A stretch of 64,000 nucleotides of DNA from Intrasporangium flavum (GTDB lineage: Bacteria > Actinomycetota > Actinomycetes > Actinomycetales > Dermatophilaceae), in NCBI RefSeq assembly GCF_001956915.1, contig NZ_MLJO01000013.1, forward strand, positions 124,001 through 188,000, read 5' to 3'. Below are positions 17,046 to 25,474 of the stretch, one piece after another. Every line of letters begins with the position of its first letter. Position 1 is the first letter of the stretch. Both the position numbers and the translations under genes were made by a program. Below the pieces are notes generated by a model. It was not told the DNA's origin. It saw only the letters and a program-made list of their open reading frames with translations, and searched no databases.

Positions 17046-18202
17046 TGTCCGACGGCCAGGAGCGCACCGAGCAGGCCACCGACAAGCGGATGCGGGAGGT
17101 CCGGTCCAAGGGCCAGCTCGGCCGGTCGCAGGACCTCACCGCGTGGCTCGCGGTCGGCGTCGGTGCTGTCATGCTCCCGCTCACCGTGTCGCGCGCCGCG
17201 GACGCCGGTGCCGGGCAGCTGCTCACCCTCGGCTCGGTCATCGCCGACCCCGAACCGGGCCGGGCGCTCGCCGCGCTCTCGGAGGGGCTCGGCTCGGTCG
17301 GGACGATCCTGCTGCCGCTCGTCGGCGCGGTGTTCGCCGCGGTCGTCATCGGGGCGATCGTGCAGGGCGGCGTGCACGTCAAGCGGCTCTCGCCCTCCTT
17401 CGAGCACTTCGACCTCGTCAAGGGCGTCGGCCGGATGTTCGGCAAGCAGGCGCTGTGGGGCGGGGCCAAGGCCATGCTCAAGACCGCGGTCGTCGGCCTC
17501 GTCCTCTGGATGGTCGTGCAGGACCTCGTGCCGATCCTGCTCACCGCCGGCGGCCTGCCGGTGTCGGGCCTGCTCGCCGCGACCGGCGACGGCGCGGCCT
17601 CCCTGCTGCGCTTCGCCGTCGGCGCAGGGCTCGTCCTCGCCGCCGCCGACGTCCTCGTCGTCCTGCGCCGCAACCGGAACAAGACCCGGATGACCAAGCG
17701 CGAGGTCAAGGAGGAGAACAAGAGCAGCGAGGGCGACCCGCTCCTGCGCTCGCAGCGCCGCTCCCGGCAGCTGGCCATGTCGCGCAACCGGATGATCGCG
17801 GCCGTGGCCGGGGCCGACGTCGTCCTGCTCAACCCGACGCACGTCGCCGTCGCCCTGACCTACGAGCCCGGCAAGGCGGCGCCCCGCGTCGTCGCCAAGG
17901 GCTCGGGCACCATCGCGGCCCGGATCCGCAAGGAGGCCGAGGACCGGCGGGTGCCCATGGTGCGTGACGTGCCGCTCGCGCGGGCCCTGCACGCCGGCTG
18001 CGAGATCGGCCAGGAGATCCCCGTCGAGCTCTACACCGCCGTCGCCGGCGTGCTCGCCTTCGTCATGGCCCTCAAGGCCCGCGGTGCCGCCGCCGGCGTC
18101 CACACCGTGCCCCGACGCGTCAGCACCCCGGCGGCGCCGACGCGCCCCACCGCCCGACCCACCGCCCGACCCACCGCTCGACCCGGAGGAGCCACCTCGT
18201 GA
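17045..18202 (+). CDS. flhB: Flagellar export switch protein FlhB
   Basis: 385 residues. FlhB controls the change from rod/hook to filament export. It starts ERTEQATDKRMREVRSKGQ, has four membrane segments between residues 28 and 210, and the cytoplasmic autocleavage motif NPTH is at residues 263-266 with cleavage expected between Asn263 and Pro264. The final 25 residues are a Thr/Ala/Arg/Pro extension made of 12-base repeats. The ATG overlaps the fliR stop. Confidence 0.96.
   Translation: MSDGQERTEQATDKRMREVRSKGQLGRSQDLTAWLAVGVGAVMLPLTVSRAADAGAGQLLTLGSVIADPEPGRALAALSEGLGSVGTILLPLVGAVFAAVVIGAIVQGGVHVKRLSPSFEHFDLVKGVGRMFGKQALWGGAKAMLKTAVVGLVLWMVVQDLVPILLTAGGLPVSGLLAATGDGAASLLRFAVGAGLVLAAADVLVVLRRNRNKTRMTKREVKEENKSSEGDPLLRSQRRSRQLAMSRNRMIAAVAGADVVLLNPTHVAVALTYEPGKAAPRVVAKGSGTIAARIRKEAEDRRVPMVRDVPLARALHAGCEIGQEIPVELYTAVAGVLAFVMALKARGAAAGVHTVPRRVSTPAAPTRPTARPTARPTARPGGATS
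18147..18182 (+). repeat. Three 12-base repeats in the flhB tail
   Basis: Three consecutive units of CCACCGCCCGAC (the third with one change) encode a Pro-Thr-Ala-Arg repeat at the C-terminus of FlhB, just beyond the conserved cytoplasmic domain. Confidence 0.85.
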
Positions 18203-20253
18203 ACCGCGACCTCGCCCGGCTCGCCGTGCCGCTCGGCATCGTCGGCATCGTCCTGCTCCTCGTCGTGCCGGTCCCGGCGGCGCTGCTCGACGTGCTCATC
18301 GTCTGCAACATCGCGCTGGCGCTCGTCATCCTGCTGACGAGCATGTTCGTCACCAAGCCGCTCGACTTCTCGGTGTTCCCGTCGCTGCTGCTCGTCGCGA
18401 CGCTCTTCCGCCTCGGCCTCAACGTCGCCTCGACACGCCTCGTGCTGAAGGACGGCTTCGCCGGCCACGTCATCGAGGCCTTCGGGCACGTCACCGTCGG
18501 CGGGTCGCTCATCATCGGCTTCGTCGTGTTCGTCATCCTCGTCGTCATCCAGTTCGTCGTCGTCACCAAGGGTGCCGAGCGCGTCGCCGAGGTGGGGGCC
18601 CGCTTCACCCTCGACGCGATGCCCGGCAAGCAGATGGCCATCGACGCCGACCTCAACGCGGGGCTCATCACCGACGTCGTGGCGCGCGAGCGGCGCGCCC
18701 AGGTGGCCGCCGAGGCCGACTTCTACGGCGCGATGGACGGCGCCTCGAAGTTCGTCAAGGGCGACGCGATCGCCGGCATCGTCATCATCGTCGTCAACAT
18801 CGTCGGCGGCATCGGCGTCGGCATGGTGCAGCGCGGCCTGTCGCTGTCCGACGCGCTCAACACCTACAGCCTGCTCACCGTCGGCGACGGCCTGGTGACG
18901 CAGATCCCGGCCCTGCTCATGGCCGTCTCGACCGGCATGATCGTCACCCGGTCCGGCGCCGAGACCGACCTCGGGCGCAGCGCCTCGGTGCAGCTGTCGC
19001 AGTCGCGCACGGCGCTGCTCGTGGCCGGCTGCGCGGCCATCGTCATGGCGCTGCTGCCGGGCATGCCGCCGCTGCCGTTCCTCGGCGTCGGCGCCGCGCT
19101 CGTCATCGCCTCGCGCCGGGTGCGCCCCGTCGCCGGCTCCGGGGCGTCCGGTGCCGCGGGCGCGGCGGGCGAGGTGGAGGGGCAGGCCGCCGAGCGCGAC
19201 CCGAACGAGGAGATCATCGAGCGGATGCGCGTGCAGCCCCTCGAGATCCTCCTCGCGCCCGACCTCGTCGACCTCGTCGGCGGCTCGCCCGACGACCTGC
19301 TCGGCCGGGTCAAGGCGCTGCGCCACACCATCGCCATGGACCTCGGCATCGTCATCCCGCCGGTGCGCACCCGCGACAGCGTCGACCTGCCGCCCTCGAC
19401 GTACGCCATCCGCGTCGCGGGGGTCGAGGCCGGCCGCGGCACCGCCCCGCCCGGCAAGCTGCTCGCCCTCGGCGAGGCGCTCGACGCGCTGCCCGGCGTC
19501 TCCGTCATCGAGCCGGTCTTCGGCCTCGCCGGCAAGTGGGTCCCGGCCGAGCTGCGGCACAGCGCCGAGATGACCGGTGCGACGCTCGTCGACCGCGTCA
19601 GCGTCCTCGTGACCCACCTGTCCTCGATCGTCGGCGCGCACGCCTCGCGGCTGCTCTCGCGCGAGGACGTCCGCGTGCTCACCGAGGGAGTCCGCGGCAT
19701 CAGCCCGGCGACCGTCGACGAGCTGACCCCGGCGCTGCTCTCGCTCGCCGAGGTACACCGCGTCCTGCAGGGGCTGCTCGCCGAGCAGGTGCCGATCAAC
19801 GACCTCACCCGGATCTACGAGGCACTGACGTTGCGCGCCAAGGCCGGCGGCGACCCCGAGTCGCTCGTCGAGGCCGCCCGCGCCGCGCTCGGACCGGCGC
19901 TCGTCGCGCGGTTCGCCGACGGCGGGCACCTGTCGGTCATCACCATCGAGCCGGGCCTCGAGCAGACCCTCGTGCAGGACCTTCGCCCGGTCGAGGGCGG
20001 CAGCCAGCTCGTCGTCGACCCGGCCCGCCTCGACGCCGTGCTCGCCTCGCTCAGCTCGGCCGTCGCCGCGGCCGAGTCCTCCGGCCGGTCGGCCGTGCTC
20101 GTCTGCGCGCCGGTGCTGCGGCCGGCCCTGCGCCGCCTGCTGCCGCCCGCCCCGCGCGGGGTGCCCGTCCTGTCCTACGCCGAGGTGACCTCGGCCGACG
20201 TCACCATCGAGACCGTCGGGGTGGTGCGCGTTGGCACAGCAGTTCCTGCTTGA
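18199..20253 (+). CDS. flhA: Flagellar export apparatus protein FlhA
   Basis: 684 residues, GTG start, four-base overlap with flhB. FlhA forms the nonameric export channel ring. Seven to eight membrane segments fill residues 5-310. The FHIPEP region GARFTLDAMPGKQMAIDADL lies near residues 133-152. The cytoplasmic domain follows an acidic linker and has PPVRTRDSVDLPPSTYAIR and YEALTLRAKAGGDPESLVEA, which match FlhA chaperone-binding subdomains. Confidence 0.96.
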   Translation: MNRDLARLAVPLGIVGIVLLLVVPVPAALLDVLIVCNIALALVILLTSMFVTKPLDFSVFPSLLLVATLFRLGLNVASTRLVLKDGFAGHVIEAFGHVTVGGSLIIGFVVFVILVVIQFVVVTKGAERVAEVGARFTLDAMPGKQMAIDADLNAGLITDVVARERRAQVAAEADFYGAMDGASKFVKGDAIAGIVIIVVNIVGGIGVGMVQRGLSLSDALNTYSLLTVGDGLVTQIPALLMAVSTGMIVTRSGAETDLGRSASVQLSQSRTALLVAGCAAIVMALLPGMPPLPFLGVGAALVIASRRVRPVAGSGASGAAGAAGEVEGQAAERDPNEEIIERMRVQPLEILLAPDLVDLVGGSPDDLLGRVKALRHTIAMDLGIVIPPVRTRDSVDLPPSTYAIRVAGVEAGRGTAPPGKLLALGEALDALPGVSVIEPVFGLAGKWVPAELRHSAEMTGATLVDRVSVLVTHLSSIVGAHASRLLSREDVRVLTEGVRGISPATVDELTPALLSLAEVHRVLQGLLAEQVPINDLTRIYEALTLRAKAGGDPESLVEAARAALGPALVARFADGGHLSVITIEPGLEQTLVQDLRPVEGGSQLVVDPARLDAVLASLSSAVAAAESSGRSAVLVCAPVLRPALRRLLPPAPRGVPVLSYAEVTSADVTIETVGVVRVGTAVPA

Positions 20254-21184
20254 GGGGCGCTCCCTCGACGAGCTGGCCCGCGAGGCGACCCACCTCTACG
20301 GCGACGGCGCGCGGATCGTGCGCGCCGAGCGCGTGCTCGACGCCGGGATCGCCGGGTTCCTCGGCCGGCGCCACCTCGAGGTCACCGTCGAGGTGCCCGA
20401 CACCCGGGTGCCGCGCGTCGTGCCGATCCAGCCGGCGCTGCACGTCCTGGGCGACCGCGCCGGCATCCTGGCCCTGCTCGACAGCGCCGACCGCGCCGAG
20501 GACGACGTCAACGCCGACGTGCGTGCCGACATGGCTGCCGACGACGCGCCCGGCATCGACGGTGACCCGGTGTCGACCGAGTTGCCCGGCCTGTCGGACC
20601 TGCTCGCCCGCCTCGGCGACGACGGCGGCCGCACGCACCGGCCCGCCGAGCGCGTCCCTACCGTGCTGTCGGCTCCCGGTGACCTCGTCCTCGTCGTCGG
20701 GCTCGAGGACACCGCCCGCGGCGTCGCGACCTCGATGGCCGACGCGTCCGCGGCCGCCACCGGACGCGTCGGGCACGACCTGCACGGCGCCGGGGCCACC
20801 GACGAGCGCGGGCTCCCGCACCTCGCCGGCCGCTGGGAGGCCGCCCGGGCCCGGGCGCTCGCCGTCGAGTCGGGCACGGCCGTCCTCGTGGCCTGCGGCC
20901 TGGGCCCCACCGCCGCGGGCCTGCCGCACCTCGAGGCGGCCGCGGCCCTCGGGCCCGACCAGGTGTGGGTCGTCGTCGACGCCCGACACAAGCCGGACGA
21001 GACGAGCGCCTGGGTGGACCGCGTGCGCGCGTCGGTCGAGGTCGACGCCCTCGCCGTCGTCGGGGCCGGCGAGTCCCGGTCCGCACACACGGTGCACGAC
21101 CTCGGCGTTCCCGTAGGCTGGACGGACGGCGGGCCGGCACCACGGACGGTGCCCCGGGCCGGGTCGGACCGGAACGCCCTGTAA
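20231..21184 (+). CDS. FlhF-like protein without nucleotide-binding motifs
   Basis: 317 residues with a TTG start 23 bases inside flhA. The first 57 residues match the FlhF N-terminal domain (GDGARIVRAERV, then GIAGFLGRRHLEVTVEVPD). A linker of about 90 residues follows. The last 165 residues keep the order of strands and helices of the FlhF/SRP GTPase fold, but the P-loop position (residues 152-165) reads DLVLVVGLEDTARG with no GxxxxGK, and the TKxD position is VGAGE. Catalysis and GTP binding are therefore probably lost. FlhF places flagella at the pole; this could be a scaffold version. It occupies the usual flhF position after flhA. Confidence 0.7.
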   Translation: MAQQFLLEGRSLDELAREATHLYGDGARIVRAERVLDAGIAGFLGRRHLEVTVEVPDTRVPRVVPIQPALHVLGDRAGILALLDSADRAEDDVNADVRADMAADDAPGIDGDPVSTELPGLSDLLARLGDDGGRTHRPAERVPTVLSAPGDLVLVVGLEDTARGVATSMADASAAATGRVGHDLHGAGATDERGLPHLAGRWEAARARALAVESGTAVLVACGLGPTAAGLPHLEAAAALGPDQVWVVVDARHKPDETSAWVDRVRASVEVDALAVVGAGESRSAHTVHDLGVPVGWTDGGPAPRTVPRAGSDRNAL

Positions 21185-21223
21185 CGGCTCGGCACCGAAC
21201 ACCGCACCCACGGAAGGGGATCC

Positions 21224-21490
21224 ATGCTCGTCCTGACCCGCAAGCCCGGCGAGAAGATCATGATCGGCGACGACATCGTCATCACGTTCCTCGAGAGTCG
21301 CGGCGGCGACGGCATCCGCATCGGCATCGACGCGCCCCGCCACCTCGAGATCAAGCGCGAGGAGATCTTCGGCGCCGTCGCCGACGCCAACCTCGAGGCC
21401 TCCAGGGCCACGGCCGACGACGTCCTGCGGGGCCTCGGCAACGCGCCGACGGGCCTGGAGGAGCCGGGTTCGGACCCCGCCGTCCCGTAA
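21224..21490 (+). CDS. csrA: Translational regulator CsrA
   Basis: 88 residues. CsrA is a dimeric RNA-binding repressor that recognises GGA in loops and controls flagellin in many Gram-positives. It begins MLVLTRKPGEKIMIGDDI and has the RNA-contact region IGIDAPRHLEIKREEIF; a 25-residue C-terminal extension goes beyond the usual 61-75. A good ribosome site (GGAAGGGG) precedes the ATG. Its TAA stop is part of the fliA promoter. fliW, the usual protein antagonist, is not in the window. Confidence 0.96.
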   Translation: MLVLTRKPGEKIMIGDDIVITFLESRGGDGIRIGIDAPRHLEIKREEIFGAVADANLEASRATADDVLRGLGNAPTGLEEPGSDPAVP

Positions 21491-21514
21491 CGTTTTCCCC
21501 GCACCTGCCGATAG
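21488..21514 (+). promoter_or_regulatory. FliA/WhiG-type promoter of fliA
   Basis: TAAC at 21488-21491 (overlapping the csrA stop), a 15-base spacer and GCCGATAG at 21507-21514. It lies upstream of the sigma-28 gene itself, which suggests positive autoregulation, with a leader of about 125 bases. Confidence 0.83.
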
Positions 21515-21567
21515 TCCTCCATCGAATTTCGCGTTTTCGATACAAAACGGACAAATCGCCCCAAACT

Positions 21568-21610
21568 GGACTTAGTCCGAGGGGTCGGGCAGGCCTTCCT
21601 GCTCGACCCC
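21568..21610 (+). promoter_or_regulatory. Structured leader of fliA
   Basis: The leader holds a short palindrome GGACT-T-AGTCC (21568-21578) and then a 13-base-pair hairpin with a CCTT loop (arms 21581-21593 and 21598-21610, one G-U pair). A short T run follows at 21619-21622. The region upstream (21520-21570) is strikingly AT-richer than its surroundings. It could be an attenuator, a terminator for read-through from csrA, or an RNA-binding site. Confidence 0.6.
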
Positions 21611-21646
21611 CGGTCACGTTTTCATCGTGAGCGTCAGAGGGGTCCA

Positions 21647-22546
21647 GTGGATAAAGCGGAGCGCAACCGTCTCGTCGTCGACAACCTTCCGCTCGTGGGC
21701 TACCTCGTCTCCGAGCTGTGCGGTCGGGCGACGCACCTCTCGCGCGAGGACCTCGCCTCGGTCGGGGCCGTGGGCCTCGTCCTCGCGGCCGACGCCTACG
21801 ACCCCTCGACCGGGGTGCCCTTCGGCGCCTACGCCCGGCGCCGCATCACCGGGGCGCTCGTCGACGAGCTGCGTTCGATCGACTGGGCCGGCCGCGGCAC
21901 GCGCCAGCGGATCAAGGCCCTCCAGTCGATGACCGAGACCCTCGCCGCACGGCTCGGTCGCACCCCGACCCACGACGAGATGGCCGCCGCGCTCGGCCTG
22001 ACCCGCGAGCAGGTGCGGGCCTGCCTCGCCGACGCCGCCCGCACCGTCGGACCGCTCGACGACGCGGCCGACGCCCTCGCCGCCGAGACCGTCGCGCCCG
22101 AGGACTCGATGCTCGAGCGCGAGCGGGTCCGCTACCTCGGTGCCGCCGTCGCCGCCCTGCCCGAGCGGCTGCGGTTCATCGTCACCGCGATCTACCTCGA
22201 GGGCCGGGCGGTCAAGGACGTCGCAGCCGACCTCGGCCTGACCTCCTCGGCCGTGTCGCAGCAGCGCGGCGAGGCCCTGCGGCTGCTGCGCGGCGGGCTC
22301 GAGCTGCACTACGCCGACGACGCCGCCGCGTCCGGTGGCCGGGCCGGAGCCCCCGACCACGGCGCGGTGCCGACGCCGCGTCGGGCCGCCTACCTGGAGA
22401 CCCTCGGCGAGACCGTGCACGGCCTCCGGTGCGTCCACTCCCGGCCGGCCGGCACCGTGCACCCGGCGCCCGCGTCGGTGCCGTCCGCGCTGCAGGCGCC
22501 CGTCCCGGCCGCTGCCGTGGCCGCGACGCTCGAGGCTGCCGGCTGA
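21647..22546 (+). CDS. fliA: RNA polymerase sigma factor FliA (sigma-28)
   Basis: 299 residues, GTG start with AGAGGGG upstream (21637-21643). Region 2 is visible at residues 10-65 (LVVDNLPLVGYLVSEL, then GVPFGAYARRRITGALVDELRS), region 3 at 95-125, and region 4 near residues 165-215 (ERLRFIVTAIYLEGRAVKDVAADLG with SAVSQQRGEALRLL). The RSIDW pattern is typical of FliA/WhiG. The last 75 residues are a Pro/Ala-rich extension not found in enterobacterial FliA. No anti-sigma FlgM is seen in the window. Confidence 0.93.
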   Translation: MDKAERNRLVVDNLPLVGYLVSELCGRATHLSREDLASVGAVGLVLAADAYDPSTGVPFGAYARRRITGALVDELRSIDWAGRGTRQRIKALQSMTETLAARLGRTPTHDEMAAALGLTREQVRACLADAARTVGPLDDAADALAAETVAPEDSMLERERVRYLGAAVAALPERLRFIVTAIYLEGRAVKDVAADLGLTSSAVSQQRGEALRLLRGGLELHYADDAAASGGRAGAPDHGAVPTPRRAAYLETLGETVHGLRCVHSRPAGTVHPAPASVPSALQAPVPAAAVAATLEAAG

Positions 22547-22553
22547 TTCCCAG

Positions 22554-22575
22554 CCGACGCCCAGCACGGCGTCGG
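22554..22575 (+). terminator. Terminator hairpin after fliA
   Basis: An 8-base-pair perfect inverted repeat (CCGACGCC / GGCGTCGG) with a 6-base loop lies 8 bases after the fliA stop and before the promoter of the next gene. It marks the end of the flagellar locus. No T run follows. Confidence 0.6.
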
Positions 22576-22586
22576 TGAGCGGCGCC

Positions 22587-22592
22587 TATCGT
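22587..22592 (+). promoter_or_regulatory. Predicted -10 element, leaderless PBP mRNA
   Basis: TATCGT lies 5 bases before the GTG at 22598, the spacing expected if transcription begins at the start codon. No good -35 hexamer is seen. Confidence 0.45.
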
Positions 22593-22597
22593 CGCCT

Positions 22598-24655
22598 GTG
22601 GGTACCCATCGTGTCGACGTCGGCCGGACGCTGCGGCTGCTCGCCGCCTTCCTCGTGGCCTCGACCGCCGTCGGCCTCCTCGGGGCCGCCCTGTCCGCGC
22701 CGACCCTCGCGGCCATCGGGGGACTGTCGAACGCCGGCAGCGAGGCGTTCCTGTCGCTGCCCAGCACCTTCACGATGGCCGATCTCGTGCAGGGCTCGCG
22801 GATCCTCGCGGCCGACGGGTCGGTCATCGCCACCCCGCAGGACCAGTACCGGGTCGTCGTCCCGCTGTCGCAGGTCGCGCCCCTCATGCGCACGGCCCAG
22901 CTGGCGATCGAGGACAGCCGCTTCTACGACCACGGCGCCATCGACCCCCAGGGCCTGACCCGCGCCGTCATCGAGGACCTGCGCACCGGGCAGGCCAGCG
23001 AGGGCGCCTCGACGCTGACCCAGCAGTTCGTCAAGCTGTCGATCCAGGCGCAGGCCCTGCGCACCGGGCAGGGCGACGCCGCCGCGGCCGCCGTGGCCAA
23101 GACGATCCCGCGCAAGCTGACCGACCTGCGCTACGCCGTGGCCCTCGAGCGGACGTGGAGCAAGGACCAGATCCTGCAGGGCTACCTCAACCTCGCCTAC
23201 TACGGCGACGGCGCCTACGGCGTCGAGGCCGCCGCCCGGCACTACTTCGGCGTGCACGCGAGCCGGCTCACCCTCACCGAGGCGGCCACCCTCGCCGGCC
23301 TCGTCCAGAGCCCGAGCGCCACCGACCCGGTCCACCACCCGAAGGCGGCGCAGGCCCGCCGCAACCTCGTGCTGACCCGGATGCGGGCGCTCGACGAGCT
23401 GACGGCGCCGCAGTTCGACGCCGCGGTGCGCCACCCCCTCGCCAAGGACCTCTCGGTCACCGACCCGCCCGCCACGTGCGCGGCGTCGGCCGACCCGTAC
23501 TTCTGCTCGTTCGTGATCGCCTGGCTCGAGGAACAGCCGGCGCTCGGCGCGACGCAGCAGGCCCGGCGCGACCTGCTCTTCCAGGGCGGCCTGACCATCC
23601 GCACCACGCTCGAGCCCTCCGTGCAGGCCACGGTCGACGCGTCGCTGCGCAAGGTCGCCCCCGAGCACAACGTGCTCGGCGTCGCGGCAGCGGCGTACGT
23701 CACGCAGCCGGGGACCGGCGCGGTCGTCGCGCTCGGGCAGGACACCCAGTACGGCTCGGGCGGCGGCGCGACCGAGCTCGACTACGCCGTCGACCAGCGC
23801 TACGGCGGCTCGGGCGGCTTCCAGTTCGGGTCGACGGCCAAGGCGTTCTCGCTCGTCACCGCCATGGAGCAGGGCCTCGGCACCAGCGCGTCGGTCACTG
23901 CCCCCCGCGCGGACAACCACACGCCGGCCACGTTCCGGCCCGCGCAGTTCCCGCAGCCGTGCGGACTCGCCACCGACTGGAAGGTCTACAACGACGAGGC
24001 CTGGGGCGGCGGTCGGATGTCGCTCAAGCAGGCCACGGCGAAGTCGACGAACACCGCCTTCGTAGCGCTTGCCAGCCGCATCGGCGTCTGCGCCATCCAC
24101 ACGACGATGACCGACTTCGGCATCCACGGCGGTGACGGCACCGCGCTCGGCACGTACCCGCCACAGGTCATCCTCGGGGCGCAGGCCATCTCGCCGCAGA
24201 CGCTCGCCGAGGCGTATGCCGGGCTCGCCGACCACGGCACCGTCTGCCAGGTGCACCCCGTGACGAGCGTCGTGCAGGGCTCCCGGACGCTGTGGGCGCC
24301 GGCGCCCGCCTGCCGGCAGGTGGCCGACCCGAGCGCCGTGGACCAGGCCACGCAGTACCTCGAGTACAACATGACCCACGGCTCGGGCATCCTCAACCAG
24401 CTCGCCGGCCGCCGTTCGGCCGGCAAGACCGGCACCGCCGACGGCAACGCGCAGTCGTGGTTCGTCGGCTACACGCCGCAGCTGACGACGGCGGTGTGGG
24501 TCGGCAACCCGGTGCACCCGACCCGTCGGATGTTCAACGTGTCGATGGCCGGCAAGTCGTGCACCGCCATGACCGGGGCCTGCTACGCCGCGCCGATCTG
24601 GCGGCGCATCATGGACGGCGCGCTGGCCGCCGAGCCGGCCCTGCCGATGCCGTGA
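22598..24655 (+). CDS. Class A penicillin-binding protein (glycosyltransferase/transpeptidase)
   Basis: 685 residues, GTG start. It polymerises and cross-links peptidoglycan outside the membrane. One N-terminal membrane helix lies near residues 10-32. The GT51 domain (about residues 60-260) has AIEDSRFYDHGAID with catalytic Glu105, and TLTQQFVK. The transpeptidase domain has the nucleophile in GSTAK (Ser412), SxN as STN, and KTGTADG. Cys residues in the C-terminal half may form extracellular disulfides. A linkage to motility is not evident; it has its own promoter. Confidence 0.93.
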   Translation: MGTHRVDVGRTLRLLAAFLVASTAVGLLGAALSAPTLAAIGGLSNAGSEAFLSLPSTFTMADLVQGSRILAADGSVIATPQDQYRVVVPLSQVAPLMRTAQLAIEDSRFYDHGAIDPQGLTRAVIEDLRTGQASEGASTLTQQFVKLSIQAQALRTGQGDAAAAAVAKTIPRKLTDLRYAVALERTWSKDQILQGYLNLAYYGDGAYGVEAAARHYFGVHASRLTLTEAATLAGLVQSPSATDPVHHPKAAQARRNLVLTRMRALDELTAPQFDAAVRHPLAKDLSVTDPPATCAASADPYFCSFVIAWLEEQPALGATQQARRDLLFQGGLTIRTTLEPSVQATVDASLRKVAPEHNVLGVAAAAYVTQPGTGAVVALGQDTQYGSGGGATELDYAVDQRYGGSGGFQFGSTAKAFSLVTAMEQGLGTSASVTAPRADNHTPATFRPAQFPQPCGLATDWKVYNDEAWGGGRMSLKQATAKSTNTAFVALASRIGVCAIHTTMTDFGIHGGDGTALGTYPPQVILGAQAISPQTLAEAYAGLADHGTVCQVHPVTSVVQGSRTLWAPAPACRQVADPSAVDQATQYLEYNMTHGSGILNQLAGRRSAGKTGTADGNAQSWFVGYTPQLTTAVWVGNPVHPTRRMFNVSMAGKSCTAMTGACYAAPIWRRIMDGALAAEPALPMP

Positions 24656-24669
24656 CCGACGGGTCGGTC
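24654..24669. terminator. Hairpin between convergent genes
   Basis: GACCGA-CGGG-TCGGTC lies across the PBP stop codon and before the stop of the opposite-strand fluC gene; it could serve both transcripts. Confidence 0.45.
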
Positions 24670-24671
24670 CC

Positions 24672-25043
24672 CTAGAGGGCAGCGCCGAGGGCGTACCCGC
24701 CGAGCGCCGCCGCGAGGCCGGCCACGAGCGAGACGCCGACGTTGGCCAGCGCGACGAGCACGGCCCGCGACTCGAGCAGCCGCAGCGTCTCGTAGCTGAA
24801 GGTCGAGTACGTCGTCAGGGCCCCGCAGAAGCCGGTGCCGACGCCGAGGGTGACCGCCTCGGGCATGTCGTGCGCGACGGCGAGGCCGGTGAGCGTCCCG
24901 AGGACCAGCGAGCCGACGACGTTGACCACCAACGTCCCCCACGGCAGGAGGCTGTCGTGGCGGGACTGCACGGCGCGGTCGGTGAGGTAGCGCGCCGGAG
25001 CGCCGACGGCGGCCCCGGCACAGACGAGCAGGAGCGCCGTCAC
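24672..25043 (-). CDS. crcB: Fluoride ion channel FluC (CrcB), distal copy
   Basis: 123 residues, GTG start overlapping the DUF190 gene by four bases. FluC dimers export fluoride. Four membrane helices and the family signature [15 protein letters not shown] (residues 71-85) are visible, with the N-terminal [10 protein letters not shown] and NVVGSLVLG motifs. In many Gram-positives two unlike FluC subunits form a heterodimer, and the second copy upstream in this operon fits that. Confidence 0.95.
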   Translation of the reverse strand: MTALLLVCAGAAVGAPARYLTDRAVQSRHDSLLPWGTLVVNVVGSLVLGTLTGLAVAHDMPEAVTLGVGTGFCGALTTYSTFSYETLRLLESRAVLVALANVGVSLVAGLAAALGGYALGAAL

Positions 25044-25474
25044 CGGTCCGTGCCGCCGGCGTCGGGGGCGTCCGGGGTCGCAGGGGTCGCGGGGGTCGCG
25101 GGGGAGCCGGACGCGTCGGGGGTCGCGGCGTCGGGGCCGGACCGGAAGGTGTGGTGCACGACGCGCACGTCGTCGACGGTGACGAGCCCCTCGCCGACGA
25201 CCTCGGTCACCTGGGGCAGGAAGGCGTCGATGCGCTCGGCGGTGTCGATGACGACGACGGCGACGGGCAGGTCCTCCGACAGCGAGAGCAGGCGCGAGGT
25301 GTGGACGAGGTGGGAGGAGCCGAAGCCCTCGATGCCGCGGAAGACGCTCGCGCCGGCGAGCCCGGCGGCGTGCGCCCGGTGAACGATCTCGCTGTGCACC
25401 GGGCGGTGGTGCCAGGTGTCGGCCTCGCCGACGTAGACGGTGAGGCGGCGGGCGGGACCGTCGAGCGTGGTCAT
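25040..25474 (-). CDS. DUF190 family protein of the fluoride operon
   Basis: 144 residues. DUF190 is a ferredoxin-like/PII-like fold often encoded beside crcB; its role is not established. The core (residues 8-118) includes [22 protein letters not shown] and [12 protein letters not shown], both typical. The C-terminal 30 residues are a Pro-Ala-Thr tail encoded by 9-base repeats. It overlaps both flanking fluC genes by four bases, so all three are translated together. Confidence 0.88.
   Translation of the reverse strand: MTTLDGPARRLTVYVGEADTWHHRPVHSEIVHRAHAAGLAGASVFRGIEGFGSSHLVHTSRLLSLSEDLPVAVVVIDTAERIDAFLPQVTEVVGEGLVTVDDVRVVHHTFRSGPDAATPDASGSPATPATPATPDAPDAGGTDR

Noticed and set aside
17964..21116. 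Very long open frame overlapping flhB-flhA-flhF-like on the same strand
   Set aside because: It is a shadow of the real genes in another frame; its product is almost all Arg, Pro and Ala and matches nothing, while flhA and its neighbours have complete motifs.
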